Shown here piece after piece: positions 1 to 8,044 of a DNA stretch of 64,000 nucleotides (position 1 is its first letter; each line of letters starts with the position of its first letter). Origin of the DNA: Burkholderia sp. IMCC1007 (GTDB lineage: Bacteria > Pseudomonadota > Gammaproteobacteria > Burkholderiales > Burkholderiaceae); assembly GCF_027257875.1 (NCBI RefSeq), contig NZ_JAPVQY010000001.1, positions 456,692-520,691 of the forward strand. The letters run 5' to 3'. A model generated the notes under the pieces. That model saw only the letters and a list, made by a program, of their open reading frames with translations. It had not been told where the DNA came from and did not search any database. The position numbers and the translations under genes were made by a program.

Positions 1-378
1 TTCACGCGCGAGCATCGCGCCGAGCACGAGGCCGAAGCCCCAGTTGATCGCACACGCAAGCGCGCCGACGAACGCGACGAGCATCACGCCCTGCCCCGGC
101 GTGCGCGCGGTGCTTGCGAGCGCAACGAGCATGCGCCGCACGGGCGGCGAACTCGCGAGCGCGTGGCCGGTGACGAGAATCATCACCATCTGCATCGAGA
201 ACGCGAGCAGGTTCCAGAAGCCCGAGCCCCACATCGTCGTGAGCTGCGCGGGCGTGTTCGGCGTGAGGCCGAACGCGAGCGCGAACGTGACGATCGTCAG
301 CAGGATCGCGAAAATCAACGGGTCGGGCAGCACGCGGTGGACCACCTGCGTGAAAAAGCGGGAAATGCGTTGAATCAA
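1..378 (-). CDS. atoE: Short-chain fatty acid transporter, AtoE family (5' part, cut by window edge)
   Basis: The first 126 residues of an inner-membrane short-chain fatty acid transporter are present; the rest lies beyond the window edge. The reading begins MIQRISRFFTQVVHRVLPDP and continues with the stretches GFWNLLAFSMQM, VTGHALASS and INWGFGLVLGAM. These match E. coli AtoE (acetoacetate/butyrate uptake) from memory almost word for word. At least three hydrophobic segments are visible. The start is a TTG at 376-378, preceded by a good GAGGAGC ribosome site. No ATG of similar quality lies in frame, so TTG initiation is likely. In other bacteria the gene sits with acetoacetate CoA-transferase or 3-hydroxybutyrate genes, but the downstream context is not visible here. 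Family assignment is strong; the exact substrate is inferred. Confidence 0.85.
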   Translation of the reverse strand, partial: MIQRISRFFTQVVHRVLPDPLIFAILLTIVTFALAFGLTPNTPAQLTTMWGSGFWNLLAFSMQMVMILVTGHALASSPPVRRMLVALASTARTPGQGVMLVAFVGALACAINWGFGLVLGAMLARE

Positions 379-575
379 CTTGAGCTCCTCGTTTCCTGAT
401 AGGGACGTCCGCGCGTGTGGTTCGTTGTTCGGTGCGCGGAATCGCGCGGATTCTTGCACAGAACCGCGTGATTTGCTTCGATGTGATCGCCTGCATTTGT
501 CCCGATGGATCCGATCGCCAATCCCTCAATCTGCGCGGGCTACTCCGTCTCCCGGTCAGTGAGAGCGTCGCCGCG

Positions 576-752
576 ATGACCCGCGAACAAATTCAAGGGT
601 TTTTCGAAGCATTGCGGCGGTACAACGGCTATCCGGAGACCGCGCTTTGCTTGCGCGTGATTGTCGTAACGGCTTGTCGTCCCGGCGCGGCGTCGGATGC
701 TGAGTGGGACGAGCTCAACGACGAGGGCGAGGTATGGCGCCCGGCTGCCAGG
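576..752 (+). pseudogene. Fragment of a P4-type tyrosine integrase
   Basis: A stretch of about 59 codons starting MTREQIQGFFEALRRYNGYP and ending near EVWRPAAR resembles the start of the catalytic domain of P4-family prophage integrases. In that family the pattern is a DGY helix, then TxxRPGE with the first catalytic arginine, then AEWSE and a W-R-I-P-A strand. The arginine is kept (TACRPGA) and AEWDE is recognisable. The N-terminal DUF4102 domain and the C-terminal HxLR/Tyr part are missing, and the frame runs into unrelated sequence after 752. It is a relic, not an enzyme. It lies directly downstream of hipA in an AT-richer stretch, so it probably marks how the toxin-antitoxin pair arrived. 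Confidence 0.55.
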
Positions 753-832
753 AGCCGGTGCGATCATGCATGTGCGATACCGTGAGCCGACGAACGCCCG
801 TCTCGCCGATTCGCTTTCGGCAACTCCTGCCC

Positions 833-2092
833 CTAGCGCAGCAGCGCAACGTTCTCGTCGATTCGACGCTGAATGTCCGTCAGGGTGTCTTCTGTGATGA
901 TCCCCTCGTAGCGGCGCTTCGCAATGGCCGAGAACTGGCTGGCCACTCCGCACATCCCGTCGATCATGTCGCCGGCAGCGGCTGCGGAAAGCTCCGCTTC
1001 CTTTGCCAGTCCGAGCAATGCCGCCCGGTCGATCCGCAGCGCCTCGCCCATGACGTCCATTTGGTGGTAACCGCCCGGCCCCTCGCAGAATGTCACGTCG
1101 TAGGCCGGCGCGAGTTTCCACTGGCCGGATCGCGACATGACGTATGCGAAGTTTTTCGGATGATCGTCGCGATTGTTGAACGCGACATTGAAGACAGCCC
1201 GTTCAAACGCCCGCGCCTTCTCGCGTACGTCGTTGGTGCACATGTGAGTCGCACGCAAGAAGTTCACGTAGTCCAGCGCACCCGGCGTTTTGTAATCGGC
1301 ACCGGTAAACGCGGCAACGCTTTGCATGGGCACGCGCACACCGTCCCGTCGATCGAAACGCCTGGACGCAAATGCCGCCATCCCGTCAGGCAAATTGAAA
1401 TGCAGCGTGTCCGGAGTCTCGATGCCGCACATGCGCAAGCACTCGGCGTAGACCATTTCGATCGCGCACACCTCGGGATGCTCTTGCCGGGCCGGGAACT
1501 TGACCAACCACGCTTCAAAACCCGCCACCGCGGCCGTGGTAAAAACGCCGGACTGCGGATCACGATAGACGAGGGCCTTCGGCCTGGCACCTTGCGGAGG
1601 GCCGCCCACCTGCAGCAGTTGATGAAGGAATTCGCCGCCCTCACCATTGAGGACTTCCTGTACCTCGGCCGCGAGCCGGTCAAGAGGAATATCCGGCTGC
1701 GGTGCCTGGATCTCGGGCGCGACCGGCTCGAACGACATGGCGCCCATCGCATGGTTGCCAATGTAAGCCAACCGCTCCATCGGCCCGATGCGTGCCGCGT
1801 TGAGACCGCGGCGTTTGAACAAGCGGTCCATGAGCAACATGCCCCAGCCGTCGGGCAGCGCGTCATAGACTGGGCCGGGCAATCCCAGCTGGTGGGACGG
1901 AAAGTCCTTGCGCAGCCTCGCGCCATGCAATGGGAGCACATAAGACGACAGTTCCAGCCCCCTCTTGCGCGCGTCGTCGCTATATTCGAATACGATCAAC
2001 GGGCGCCCAGTGATCGCCGTCGTAGAAACCATCGATCCCCACAGCCAGTCCTCGCCCCAGCCGTCGTAGTAGACATCGATCCGCTCGATCAT
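833..2092 (-). CDS. hipA: HipA-type serine/threonine kinase toxin
   Basis: Toxin of a type II toxin-antitoxin pair. HipA kinases phosphorylate glutamyl-tRNA synthetase or related targets and promote dormancy. Length is 419 aa, against 440 for E. coli HipA. An N-terminal subdomain (PDGWGMLLMDRLF, 80-92) precedes the kinase-like fold. The catalytic loop NNRDDHPKN is at 306-314 and the metal-binding PAYDVT motif is at 329-334, so Asp309 and Asp332 match the E. coli catalytic positions. The nucleotide loop reads GGPPQGARPKAL (163-174) and has no serine where many HipA proteins carry an autophosphorylated one. The start overlaps the hipB stop by 4 nt (ATGA), which indicates translational coupling. 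The stretch is AT-richer than its neighbours and beside an integrase scrap, pointing to transfer. Family is certain; the target is unknown. Confidence 0.93.
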   Translation of the reverse strand: MIERIDVYYDGWGEDWLWGSMVSTTAITGRPLIVFEYSDDARKRGLELSSYVLPLHGARLRKDFPSHQLGLPGPVYDALPDGWGMLLMDRLFKRRGLNAARIGPMERLAYIGNHAMGAMSFEPVAPEIQAPQPDIPLDRLAAEVQEVLNGEGGEFLHQLLQVGGPPQGARPKALVYRDPQSGVFTTAAVAGFEAWLVKFPARQEHPEVCAIEMVYAECLRMCGIETPDTLHFNLPDGMAAFASRRFDRRDGVRVPMQSVAAFTGADYKTPGALDYVNFLRATHMCTNDVREKARAFERAVFNVAFNNRDDHPKNFAYVMSRSGQWKLAPAYDVTFCEGPGGYHQMDVMGEALRIDRAALLGLAKEAELSAAAAGDMIDGMCGVASQFSAIAKRRYEGIITEDTLTDIQRRIDENVALLR

Positions 2093-2403
2093 TTCGGGTT
2101 GCCCCTCTTCACGCGCTGACGTTTGGCACTCTTTTCATACCGGTGAACGTCTTCCAGGCTATCGAGCTTCGGCAGGAACAGTCCTTCGAGTTCCTTGCTG
2201 CGTCCCAGGACCATGGCTACACGGACTACCGTCTCGAGGCTCACATTACGTCCGGCTTCCAGATTGGACACGGTATTGGCACCGACGCCGGCACGCGCGG
2301 CTACGTCGCTCTGCGTCAGTTGCAACGCCAGCCGCTCCGTGCGAAGCCTCGCGCAAAGCAGTGTGACGATTTCAGCGGGCTTGCGAAAGCTTAATTCCAA
2401 CAT
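2089..2403 (-). CDS. hipB: HipB-type antitoxin, XRE-family DNA-binding protein
   Basis: Small repressor/antitoxin that neutralises HipA and represses the hipBA operon. The protein (104 aa from this start) has one XRE helix-turn-helix: RTERLALQLTQSDVAARAGV then ANTVSNLEAGRNVSLETVVR. A basic, probably flexible tail (KSAKRQRVKRGNPK) follows. An upstream in-frame ATG at 2439 would add 12 residues. However, a perfect TATAAT box at 2443-2448 with a TTGAGC -35 box puts the transcript start close to 2436, after that codon, so ATG 2403 is preferred. Neither start has a clear ribosome site. It overlaps hipA by 4 nt. Confidence 0.85.
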   Translation of the reverse strand: MLELSFRKPAEIVTLLCARLRTERLALQLTQSDVAARAGVGANTVSNLEAGRNVSLETVVRVAMVLGRSKELEGLFLPKLDSLEDVHRYEKSAKRQRVKRGNPK

Positions 2404-2430
2404 AGTGCGGCTTATGGCGCTATATCTGTC

Positions 2431-2472
2431 ATAACTCACAACATTATAGAGTTATAGGCGGGATGCGCTCAA
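2431..2472 (-). promoter_or_regulatory. hipBA promoter with embedded inverted-repeat operator
   Basis: Reading the minus strand: -35 TTGAGC (2467-2472), an 18-nt spacer, and a perfect -10 TATAAT (2443-2448). A 7-bp inverted repeat, ATAACTC (2431-2437) and GAGTTAT (2449-2455), flanks the -10 box exactly. A HipB dimer bound there would block RNA polymerase. Autorepression is known for hipBA; this particular operator is inferred from the dyad and its placement. Confidence 0.55.
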
Positions 2473-2657
2473 GAATTCTAATTCCCGAATGTTGGGTCTT
2501 ACGGTCGAATTTTGCGCTTTAATCCACCCCAAAACGGAATTGATGCGTCAGCAGTGCGTGCGCTTCCCGTACCCAGGAGACGCCCTCCAGACACGCCACG
2601 TCGTGGCATGGGTCCGCCGCGCTCATCGATGCGTACACGGGCGCTGGCGCGAGCCCG

Positions 2658-3992
2658 CTAGCGAGCAGCCGCCTCCGGCGTGCTGACGGCTGCGATCGCT
2701 GTCGCTCGTCGCTCCGCCAGCTGCTGCGCAAACCGATACGCCACAAGCGAACCTGCCACGGCCAGCAGCATCGGCACGAGGCTGTCGTGATTCGCGCGCG
2801 TGAATTCGAGCAGCAGCACGACGGCCGTGATCGGCATCTGCATCGACGCGGCGAGAAACGCGGTCGCGCCGATCAGCGCGCATCCGCCGATCGACGCACC
2901 CGGCCACACGAGGCTCCACACCCCGCCGAGCACGACACCCAACAGCGCGCCGTTCGCGAGGCCCGGCGTCAGCAACCCGCCTTCCGCGCCGGCACGCAGG
3001 CTGGCAGCCTCGATCAGCACCTTCAGCACGAGCAGCGCCGCAGCAAGACCGATCGTCAGCGAGCCGTCGAAACCCATCGAAGCCGGTCCCTTGCCATTGC
3101 CGAGCAGTTGCGGAAACCGCATCGCGAGCACGCCGATCACCGCGAAGTTGATCAGCGCGAGCAGCGGCAGCAACCGGCCTTTCGGCGCATCGGCCCGTGC
3201 GCGGGTCGTGAGCCGCACGAAGCCGTACGCGGCGAAGCCGAACAGCGGGCCGCAGACGATCGACCACGCAACGAGCGGCGCGCTCAGCACGAACGGCGGC
3301 ACCGCGTACTGGTGGTCGTTGCCGAGACCGATCCATGCCACCACCGCCGCGATCGCCGACGTGACGACCGCCACGACCAGCGCGCGCATTTCGAACGTGC
3401 CGAGCAGCACTTCGAGCACGAACACGGCGCCACCGAGCGGCACGTTGTAGACGGCCGCGAGGCCGGCACCCGCGCCGCACGCGACCATCAGCCGGCAGTC
3501 GGCGGGTGTGAGGCCCGCACGGTGCGCGAGCTGCCCGGCCAGCAGCGAACCGATCTCGCGCGGCGCGACTTCGCGGCCGAGCGGCGAACCGAGCGCGACG
3601 GTGACGATCTGCAGCAGCGCGTGAACCGTCGTGCTGACGACCGGCAACCGCGGGTCGGCCGCGCGAACCGCACGGCGGATACTGACGAGCGGCCGCCCAT
3701 ATCGATACAGCGCCCACCAGCCGCCGCCCGCGACGACCCCGCACACGACCAGCACCGCAAGCCTGCGCAGCGGATCGGCCTGGGTCACGCCTGTGAGAAA
3801 GCTCTCGGTGCCGACCACGTGCTGGAGGCTGTAGCCGTACGCGACATGCTGGATCGCGTGCAGCAGCAGCGCGAGCAGCATCCCGCCGAAGCCCGCGCCG
3901 ACGCCGGTCAGTACCGTGACGACGGCGATCCGTACGAACGGGCTGGTGGACGGAGAAGAAGACGCGGGAGCGGACGGGAGATCGGGGCGCAT
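2658..3992 (-). CDS. CLC-family chloride channel / proton-chloride antiporter
   Basis: Integral membrane protein of 444 aa with about ten or more hydrophobic helices. CLC proteins move chloride or other anions, often in exchange for protons. Three selectivity-filter segments are recognisable: GSPLGREVAPREIG (about 132-145, equivalent of the GREGP motif with the gating glutamate kept), AAVYNVPLGGAVFVLE (about 177-192) and EGGLLTPGLANGALLG (about 337-352, the GxFxPxLxxGA element). No C-terminal CBS domains are present, as in short bacterial forms. GREVAP in place of GREGP marks a divergent subgroup, so transport stoichiometry and anion preference cannot be read. It stands alone, with cytosine deaminase upstream on the same strand after a 178-nt gap. 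Confidence 0.88.
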   Translation of the reverse strand: MRPDLPSAPASSSPSTSPFVRIAVVTVLTGVGAGFGGMLLALLLHAIQHVAYGYSLQHVVGTESFLTGVTQADPLRRLAVLVVCGVVAGGGWWALYRYGRPLVSIRRAVRAADPRLPVVSTTVHALLQIVTVALGSPLGREVAPREIGSLLAGQLAHRAGLTPADCRLMVACGAGAGLAAVYNVPLGGAVFVLEVLLGTFEMRALVVAVVTSAIAAVVAWIGLGNDHQYAVPPFVLSAPLVAWSIVCGPLFGFAAYGFVRLTTRARADAPKGRLLPLLALINFAVIGVLAMRFPQLLGNGKGPASMGFDGSLTIGLAAALLVLKVLIEAASLRAGAEGGLLTPGLANGALLGVVLGGVWSLVWPGASIGGCALIGATAFLAASMQMPITAVVLLLEFTRANHDSLVPMLLAVAGSLVAYRFAQQLAERRATAIAAVSTPEAAAR

Positions 3993-4170
3993 GAGGTCGT
4001 CGAACGAGGAGCGACAAGACGGCGCGCACCATGCGCGCCGCCGTCAGGACCGCATCGTAGGCGCCGACTTCTCATGAGACAAACGTATTTTTCTGATCAA
4101 CTCATGTATTTTGAGAATACTAGAGCGCCGATGCTCCGCGGCGGGCAATGCCGCGCCCACCGTGGCCGCC

Positions 4171-5412
4171 TCACTCTGGATAAGCCACCCGCTCCGGCTC
4201 GCGCCGCATGATCACCTTCCCGTGCCGCAACGACAGCGTGGCCTTCGCCTGCCGACGTACGGCTTCGTAATCGCTGTCGGCATCGAGCACGACGACGTTT
4301 GCCGGGCGCCCGACCGCGATCCCGTAACCGTCGCCGAGGTGCATCGCCGTCGCGCTGTGATCGGTCACGAAGTCGAGGCAGCGCTGCAGGTCCTGGTAGC
4401 CCATCATGTGGCAGATATGGAGCCCCGCATCGAGCACCCGCAGGATGTTGCCGTTGCCGAGCGGATACCACGGATCCTTGATCGAATCCTGCCCGAAGCA
4501 CACGTTCAGGCCCGCGCGGTCGAGCTCCGCGACGCGCGTGACGCCGCGACGCTTCGGAAACGTGTCGAAACGCCCCTGCAGGTGGATGCTCTCGGTCGGG
4601 CATGAAATGAAGTTGAGCCCCGCGCGCTTGAGCAGCCGGAACAGCTTCGAGCAATACGCGTTGTCGTATGAACCCATCGCGGTCGTGTGGCTCGCCGTCA
4701 CGCGCGCGCCCATCCCGCGCACGCGCGCTTCTTCCGCGAGCACTTCGAGAAAGCGCGAATGCGGATCGTCGGTCTCGTCGCAGTGCACGTCGACGAGGCA
4801 ACCGGTGCGCTCGGCCAGATCCATCAGGAAACGGATCGAACTGACGCCCTGCTCGCGCGTGTTCTCGAAATGCGGAATCCCGCCGACGACGTCCGCGCCG
4901 AGCTCGATCGCCTGCTCCATCAGCGCGCGCCCGTCGTCGAACGACTCGATGCCTTCCTGCGGAAACGCGACGATCTGCAGGTCGATCAGCCCGCGCGCTT
5001 CGTCCTTCACTTCGAGCATCGCCTTCAGCGCGGCGAGCGTCGGATCGGTAACGTCGACGTGCGTGCGCACATGCTGGATGCCGTGATCGCGCAGCATGCC
5101 AATCGCCGTGTGCGCACGCGTCTTCGTATCTTCGTGCGTGATCGTCGCCTTGCGTTCGGCCCAGCGCTCGATTCCCTCGAACAGCGTGCCGCTCATGTTC
5201 CAGGCCGGCTCGCCGGCGGTAAGCACGGCATCGAGATGGATATGCGGCTCGACGAGCGGCGGAATCGCGAGGCGCCCGCCCGCATCGACGTCGTCGGCAC
5301 CGACGGGCGCGACCGGTGCGGTTTGCGCGTCGATCCGCGCGATCTTGCCGGCGTCGATGCCGATCGTGAACAGCCCGTCGCGGCCACGCAGGCGTGTATT
5401 GAACAGGTTCAT
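4171..5412 (-). CDS. codA: Cytosine deaminase
   Basis: Cytoplasmic amidohydrolase converting cytosine to uracil and ammonia in pyrimidine salvage. From this start it has 413 aa, against 427 for E. coli CodA. All metal and catalytic residues of the family are visible: PHIHLD (His57, His59), VDVHCDE (His210, Glu213), ASHT (His242) and FGQDSIKDPWYPLGNG (Asp309). A longer reading from 5448 adds 12 residues with no family counterpart; neither start has a clear ribosome site. The usual partner permease codB is not adjacent. A VOC-family gene lies 73 nt upstream on the same strand. Some related amidohydrolases act on creatinine or isoguanine, but the motif spacing fits CodA well. Confidence 0.9.
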   Translation of the reverse strand: MNLFNTRLRGRDGLFTIGIDAGKIARIDAQTAPVAPVGADDVDAGGRLAIPPLVEPHIHLDAVLTAGEPAWNMSGTLFEGIERWAERKATITHEDTKTRAHTAIGMLRDHGIQHVRTHVDVTDPTLAALKAMLEVKDEARGLIDLQIVAFPQEGIESFDDGRALMEQAIELGADVVGGIPHFENTREQGVSSIRFLMDLAERTGCLVDVHCDETDDPHSRFLEVLAEEARVRGMGARVTASHTTAMGSYDNAYCSKLFRLLKRAGLNFISCPTESIHLQGRFDTFPKRRGVTRVAELDRAGLNVCFGQDSIKDPWYPLGNGNILRVLDAGLHICHMMGYQDLQRCLDFVTDHSATAMHLGDGYGIAVGRPANVVVLDADSDYEAVRRQAKATLSLRHGKVIMRREPERVAYPE

Positions 5413-5485
5413 GTGGGTCCAGGCGTCGTGCGGCCCCGGGGGCCGCATGGGTGGGGAAAACCGGTTCGCGCAGCGCGCCCGGCCG

Positions 5486-5950
5486 TTATCTGAAATCCTC
5501 GATCTTCAGGCCGGTCGCCGCGCTCATCTCGTCGTTCGACACCTCGCGCACGTGCTTGCCGAACGTCCATACGTGCCGGCCGGGGTCGCGGGCGCGATAC
5601 ACGCGCTCGCCGTAGAACTGGTCGGCCGGTGCCTGCAGGATCTCCGCGCCGGCGGCACGTGCGCGTTCGCAATGCGCGTCGATGTCCGCGTCGTCGGGGA
5701 GATGCACGTGGACGCTCTGCGTGTTCCGGTCGCGGGTGTCTTCCGGCGACGCGATGAAATCGGCCCACGAACCGCCGATCATGACGACACCGTCGCCGAA
5801 TTTCATTTCGGCGTGTGCGACGTCGCCTTCCGGCGTGGTGACGACGATCAGGCGCTGGAACCCGAATGCGCGCTCGAGCCACGCGAGCGCGGCTTTCGGG
5901 TCGCGATAGCATAGCGCGGCGCTGAAGGACGGGCGGCGGGGCGTGGTCAT
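5486..5950 (-). CDS. VOC-family (glyoxalase/bleomycin-resistance fold) protein
   Basis: Small cytoplasmic protein of 154 aa with two beta-alpha-beta-beta-beta modules. Visible elements are SAALCYRDPKAALAWLERAF near the N-terminus, the DVAHAEMKFGDGVVMIGG strand, and QFYGERVYRARDPGRHVWTF near the C-terminus. This is the PhnB-like/glyoxalase-2 subgroup. The E/H positions typical of metal-binding members are only partly present, so a specific reaction cannot be named. It is upstream of codA on the same strand and divergent from the porin gene. The ATG at 5948-5950 is the natural family start, giving MTTPRRPSFSAALCYRD. Confidence 0.82.
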   Translation of the reverse strand: MTTPRRPSFSAALCYRDPKAALAWLERAFGFQRLIVVTTPEGDVAHAEMKFGDGVVMIGGSWADFIASPEDTRDRNTQSVHVHLPDDADIDAHCERARAAGAEILQAPADQFYGERVYRARDPGRHVWTFGKHVREVSNDEMSAATGLKIEDFR

Positions 5951-6259
5951 CGGATGTCTCCGGATCGTGTCGTCGGATTGCTCATTCTCCACGCACGCGC
6001 TGCGGCAATCAACTCCCGTTCCCGCCAACGTGCATGTTGTCGCTGCGCGACACGGGGTGCGCAACCATCGCGCGCCACACGCCGCATCGCAGCCGAAAAA
6101 CCACGTCCCGCCGCGCTCGCGCCGGTTTGTGAACGCTGTGTGACGCACTTTTGCGCGACTCGCAAAGGTGCACTCGCGCGTCCGCCGCCGGAATCTGGCG
6201 CACATGCCTCTACACTTGCGCCGAACTTGATCGCCAGCCCCACACGCAGGAGTCCTTAC
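5951..6259. other. Intergenic region between the VOC protein and the porin
   Basis: This 309-nt stretch separates two divergent genes and must hold both promoters. A small perfect dyad, TTTGCG (6150-6155) and CGCAAA (6161-6166), is visible about 95 nt before the porin start. No convincing sigma-70 box or small gene was found. Confidence 0.4.
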
Positions 6260-7402
6260 ATGAAAAAAACCACCGCTACCGTCGCATGCACCGCCGCGCT
6301 GTTCGCCCCGCTCGCCCATGCGCAGAGCTCGGTCACGCTGTACGGCCTGATCGACGCGGGCATCGCGTACACGAACAACGTGAATGGCGCCGCCCAATGG
6401 CGCATGGCCACCGGCACGATCAACGGCAGCCGCTTCGGCGTGCGCGGCACCGAGGATCTCGGCGGCGGCGTGAAGGCGCTGTTCGTGCTCGAGAACGGCT
6501 TCAACGCGAACAACGGCGGGCTCGGCCAGGACGGCAAGCTGTTCGGCCGCCACGCCTACATCGGCCTGAGCCGCAACGGCTACGGCACGCTGACGCTCGG
6601 CCGCCAGTACGACACGCTGGTCGACTTCGTCGCGCCGCTGTCCGCAACGTCCGGCGAGTTCGGCGATACAGGCTTCGCGCATCCGTTCGACAACGACAAC
6701 CTGAACCACTCGGTGCGCATCAACAACGCGGTCAAGTACACGAGCGACACGCTCGGGGGCTTCAAGGTCGGCGCGCTGTACGGTTTCTCGAACTCGACGA
6801 ACTTCGCCGGCAACCGCGCGTACAGCGTCGCGGCGAGCTACACGAACGGCCCGTTGAAGCTGGCCGGCGCGTACCTGCAAATGAACGGCACGAAGGGCTC
6901 GACGAGCGCGAGCGCCGGCGCGACCGACGTGGTCGAAGCGAAAGGCGTGAGCCAGGGCGGCTGGTCGGTCGGTGCGGATCGCATGCGTGCGTACGGCGGC
7001 GGCATCGGCTACGTGTTCGGCCCGGCGACGGTCGGCTTCGTCTATACGCGCTCGCAATACGACAACTCGGGGTCGTTCGGTTCGACCGGCCAGGTCGCGT
7101 TCAACAACTTCGACGTGAACGTGCGCTATGCGGTCACGCCGGCCGTCAGCGTCGGCGCGGCCTACGTGTACACGGACGCCACCGTATCGAACCCGGACAG
7201 CCGGCACGGCACCGATCCGAAGTGGCACCAGGTCGACCTGCAGGCCGTGTACAAGCTGTCGCGCCGCACCGACGTGTACGCGGAAGCGATGTACCAGCAC
7301 GCATCGGGCCGCGGCTACCAGGCGTTCATCAACACGTCGGGCGGCGCATCGAGCACCGCGAATCAGATCGTCGGCACGATCGGCATGCGCACGCGGTTCT
7401 GA
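6260..7402 (+). CDS. General (OmpC-like) trimeric outer-membrane porin
   Basis: Outer membrane beta-barrel porin of 380 aa, the common type in Burkholderia and relatives, allowing diffusion of small hydrophilic solutes. A signal peptide MKKTTATVACTAALFAPLAHA is followed by the classic first strand SSVTLYGLIDAGIAYTNN. SRFGVRGTEDLGGGVKALF and FGRHAYIGLSRNGYGTLTLGRQYD are family hallmarks. The chain ends in a terminal aromatic (RTRF), the signal for BAM insertion. A CAGGAG ribosome site lies 7 nt before the ATG. Many paralogues exist per genome and substrate choice cannot be deduced. Confidence 0.93.
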   Translation: MKKTTATVACTAALFAPLAHAQSSVTLYGLIDAGIAYTNNVNGAAQWRMATGTINGSRFGVRGTEDLGGGVKALFVLENGFNANNGGLGQDGKLFGRHAYIGLSRNGYGTLTLGRQYDTLVDFVAPLSATSGEFGDTGFAHPFDNDNLNHSVRINNAVKYTSDTLGGFKVGALYGFSNSTNFAGNRAYSVAASYTNGPLKLAGAYLQMNGTKGSTSASAGATDVVEAKGVSQGGWSVGADRMRAYGGGIGYVFGPATVGFVYTRSQYDNSGSFGSTGQVAFNNFDVNVRYAVTPAVSVGAAYVYTDATVSNPDSRHGTDPKWHQVDLQAVYKLSRRTDVYAEAMYQHASGRGYQAFINTSGGASSTANQIVGTIGMRTRF

Positions 7403-7623
7403 TCGGCACCGGCATCGGCAACCGCTGCCCGCCGGCAACGAACCTGCCGCAACCGGCGGATTCGTTCGCCGCGGGCAGCGCGCGCCAATGTTGTGCCATC
7501 TGGAAAGCTGCCTCCCTGGAATCGGGGTTTTTGCGATCGAGCGCGCTGCATAGACTGACGTCGACGGTTCGGATCGCGGATCGATCGTCGAACCGGCCTC
7601 ACACCCGTCTACAGGAGAACATC

Positions 7624-7926
7624 GTGAAATCGCTCGTCGTAACCGCCGCCGCTGCCGTTCTGCTCGCCGCACCGGCCCTGTCGTTCGCGCAGTCCGCCAA
7701 GTCGCCCGTCACGCGTGCGCAGGTGCTGCAGGAGCTGTACGACCTCGAGTCGGTCGGCTACAACCCGTCGCTCGGCGACGCGGGCAACTATCCGGACGAC
7801 CTCATGGCCGCGCAGCAACGCCTCGCGGCAAAGCGGCTCGCCGAGCACAAGGCCGCGCAAGCCGCATATGGCCCGGCCGCTGCGGGCGCAACCGAATCGG
7901 GCGTTGCCGCGAAGCCCGCGCTGTGA
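7624..7926 (+). CDS. Small periplasmic DUF4148 protein
   Basis: 100-aa exported protein of unknown function, a family abundant in Burkholderia. A cleavable signal peptide (VKSLVVTAAAAVLLAAPALSFA) precedes a short mature chain with the family pattern VTRAQVLQELYDLESVGYNP then NYPDDLMAAQQRLAAKR. The start is GTG, preceded by ACAGGAGAA. It follows the porin by 221 nt, far enough for its own promoter. No enzymatic motif is present, and the alanine-rich tail looks disordered. A stable hairpin follows it. Confidence 0.8.
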   Translation: MKSLVVTAAAAVLLAAPALSFAQSAKSPVTRAQVLQELYDLESVGYNPSLGDAGNYPDDLMAAQQRLAAKRLAEHKAAQAAYGPAAAGATESGVAAKPAL

Positions 7927-7940
7927 AGACATCGCGCAGC

Positions 7941-7976
7941 ACCGCGCCCGCATGACGTGTGTCCCGCGGGCGCGGT
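7941..7976. terminator. Hairpin between convergent genes
   Basis: A perfect 11-bp stem (ACCGCGCCCGC at 7941-7951 with its complement at 7966-7976) and a 14-nt loop lie between the stop of the DUF4148 gene and the stop of the convergent LysR gene. There is no strong T-run on either side, so intrinsic termination is probable rather than certain. Confidence 0.5.
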
Positions 7977-8044
7977 TGCCATCGTGGAAGGCGGCCGGTG
8001 ACGATACGGCCGGGGTTCGTACGCGACACGCGTATGAATGGCGC

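Noticed and set aside
2623..4211. Long arginine/alanine-rich open frames on both strands over the CLC gene
   Set aside because: They are high-GC shadows of the CLC gene; composition is Arg/Ala/Asp-repetitive, with no family motif or ribosome site.
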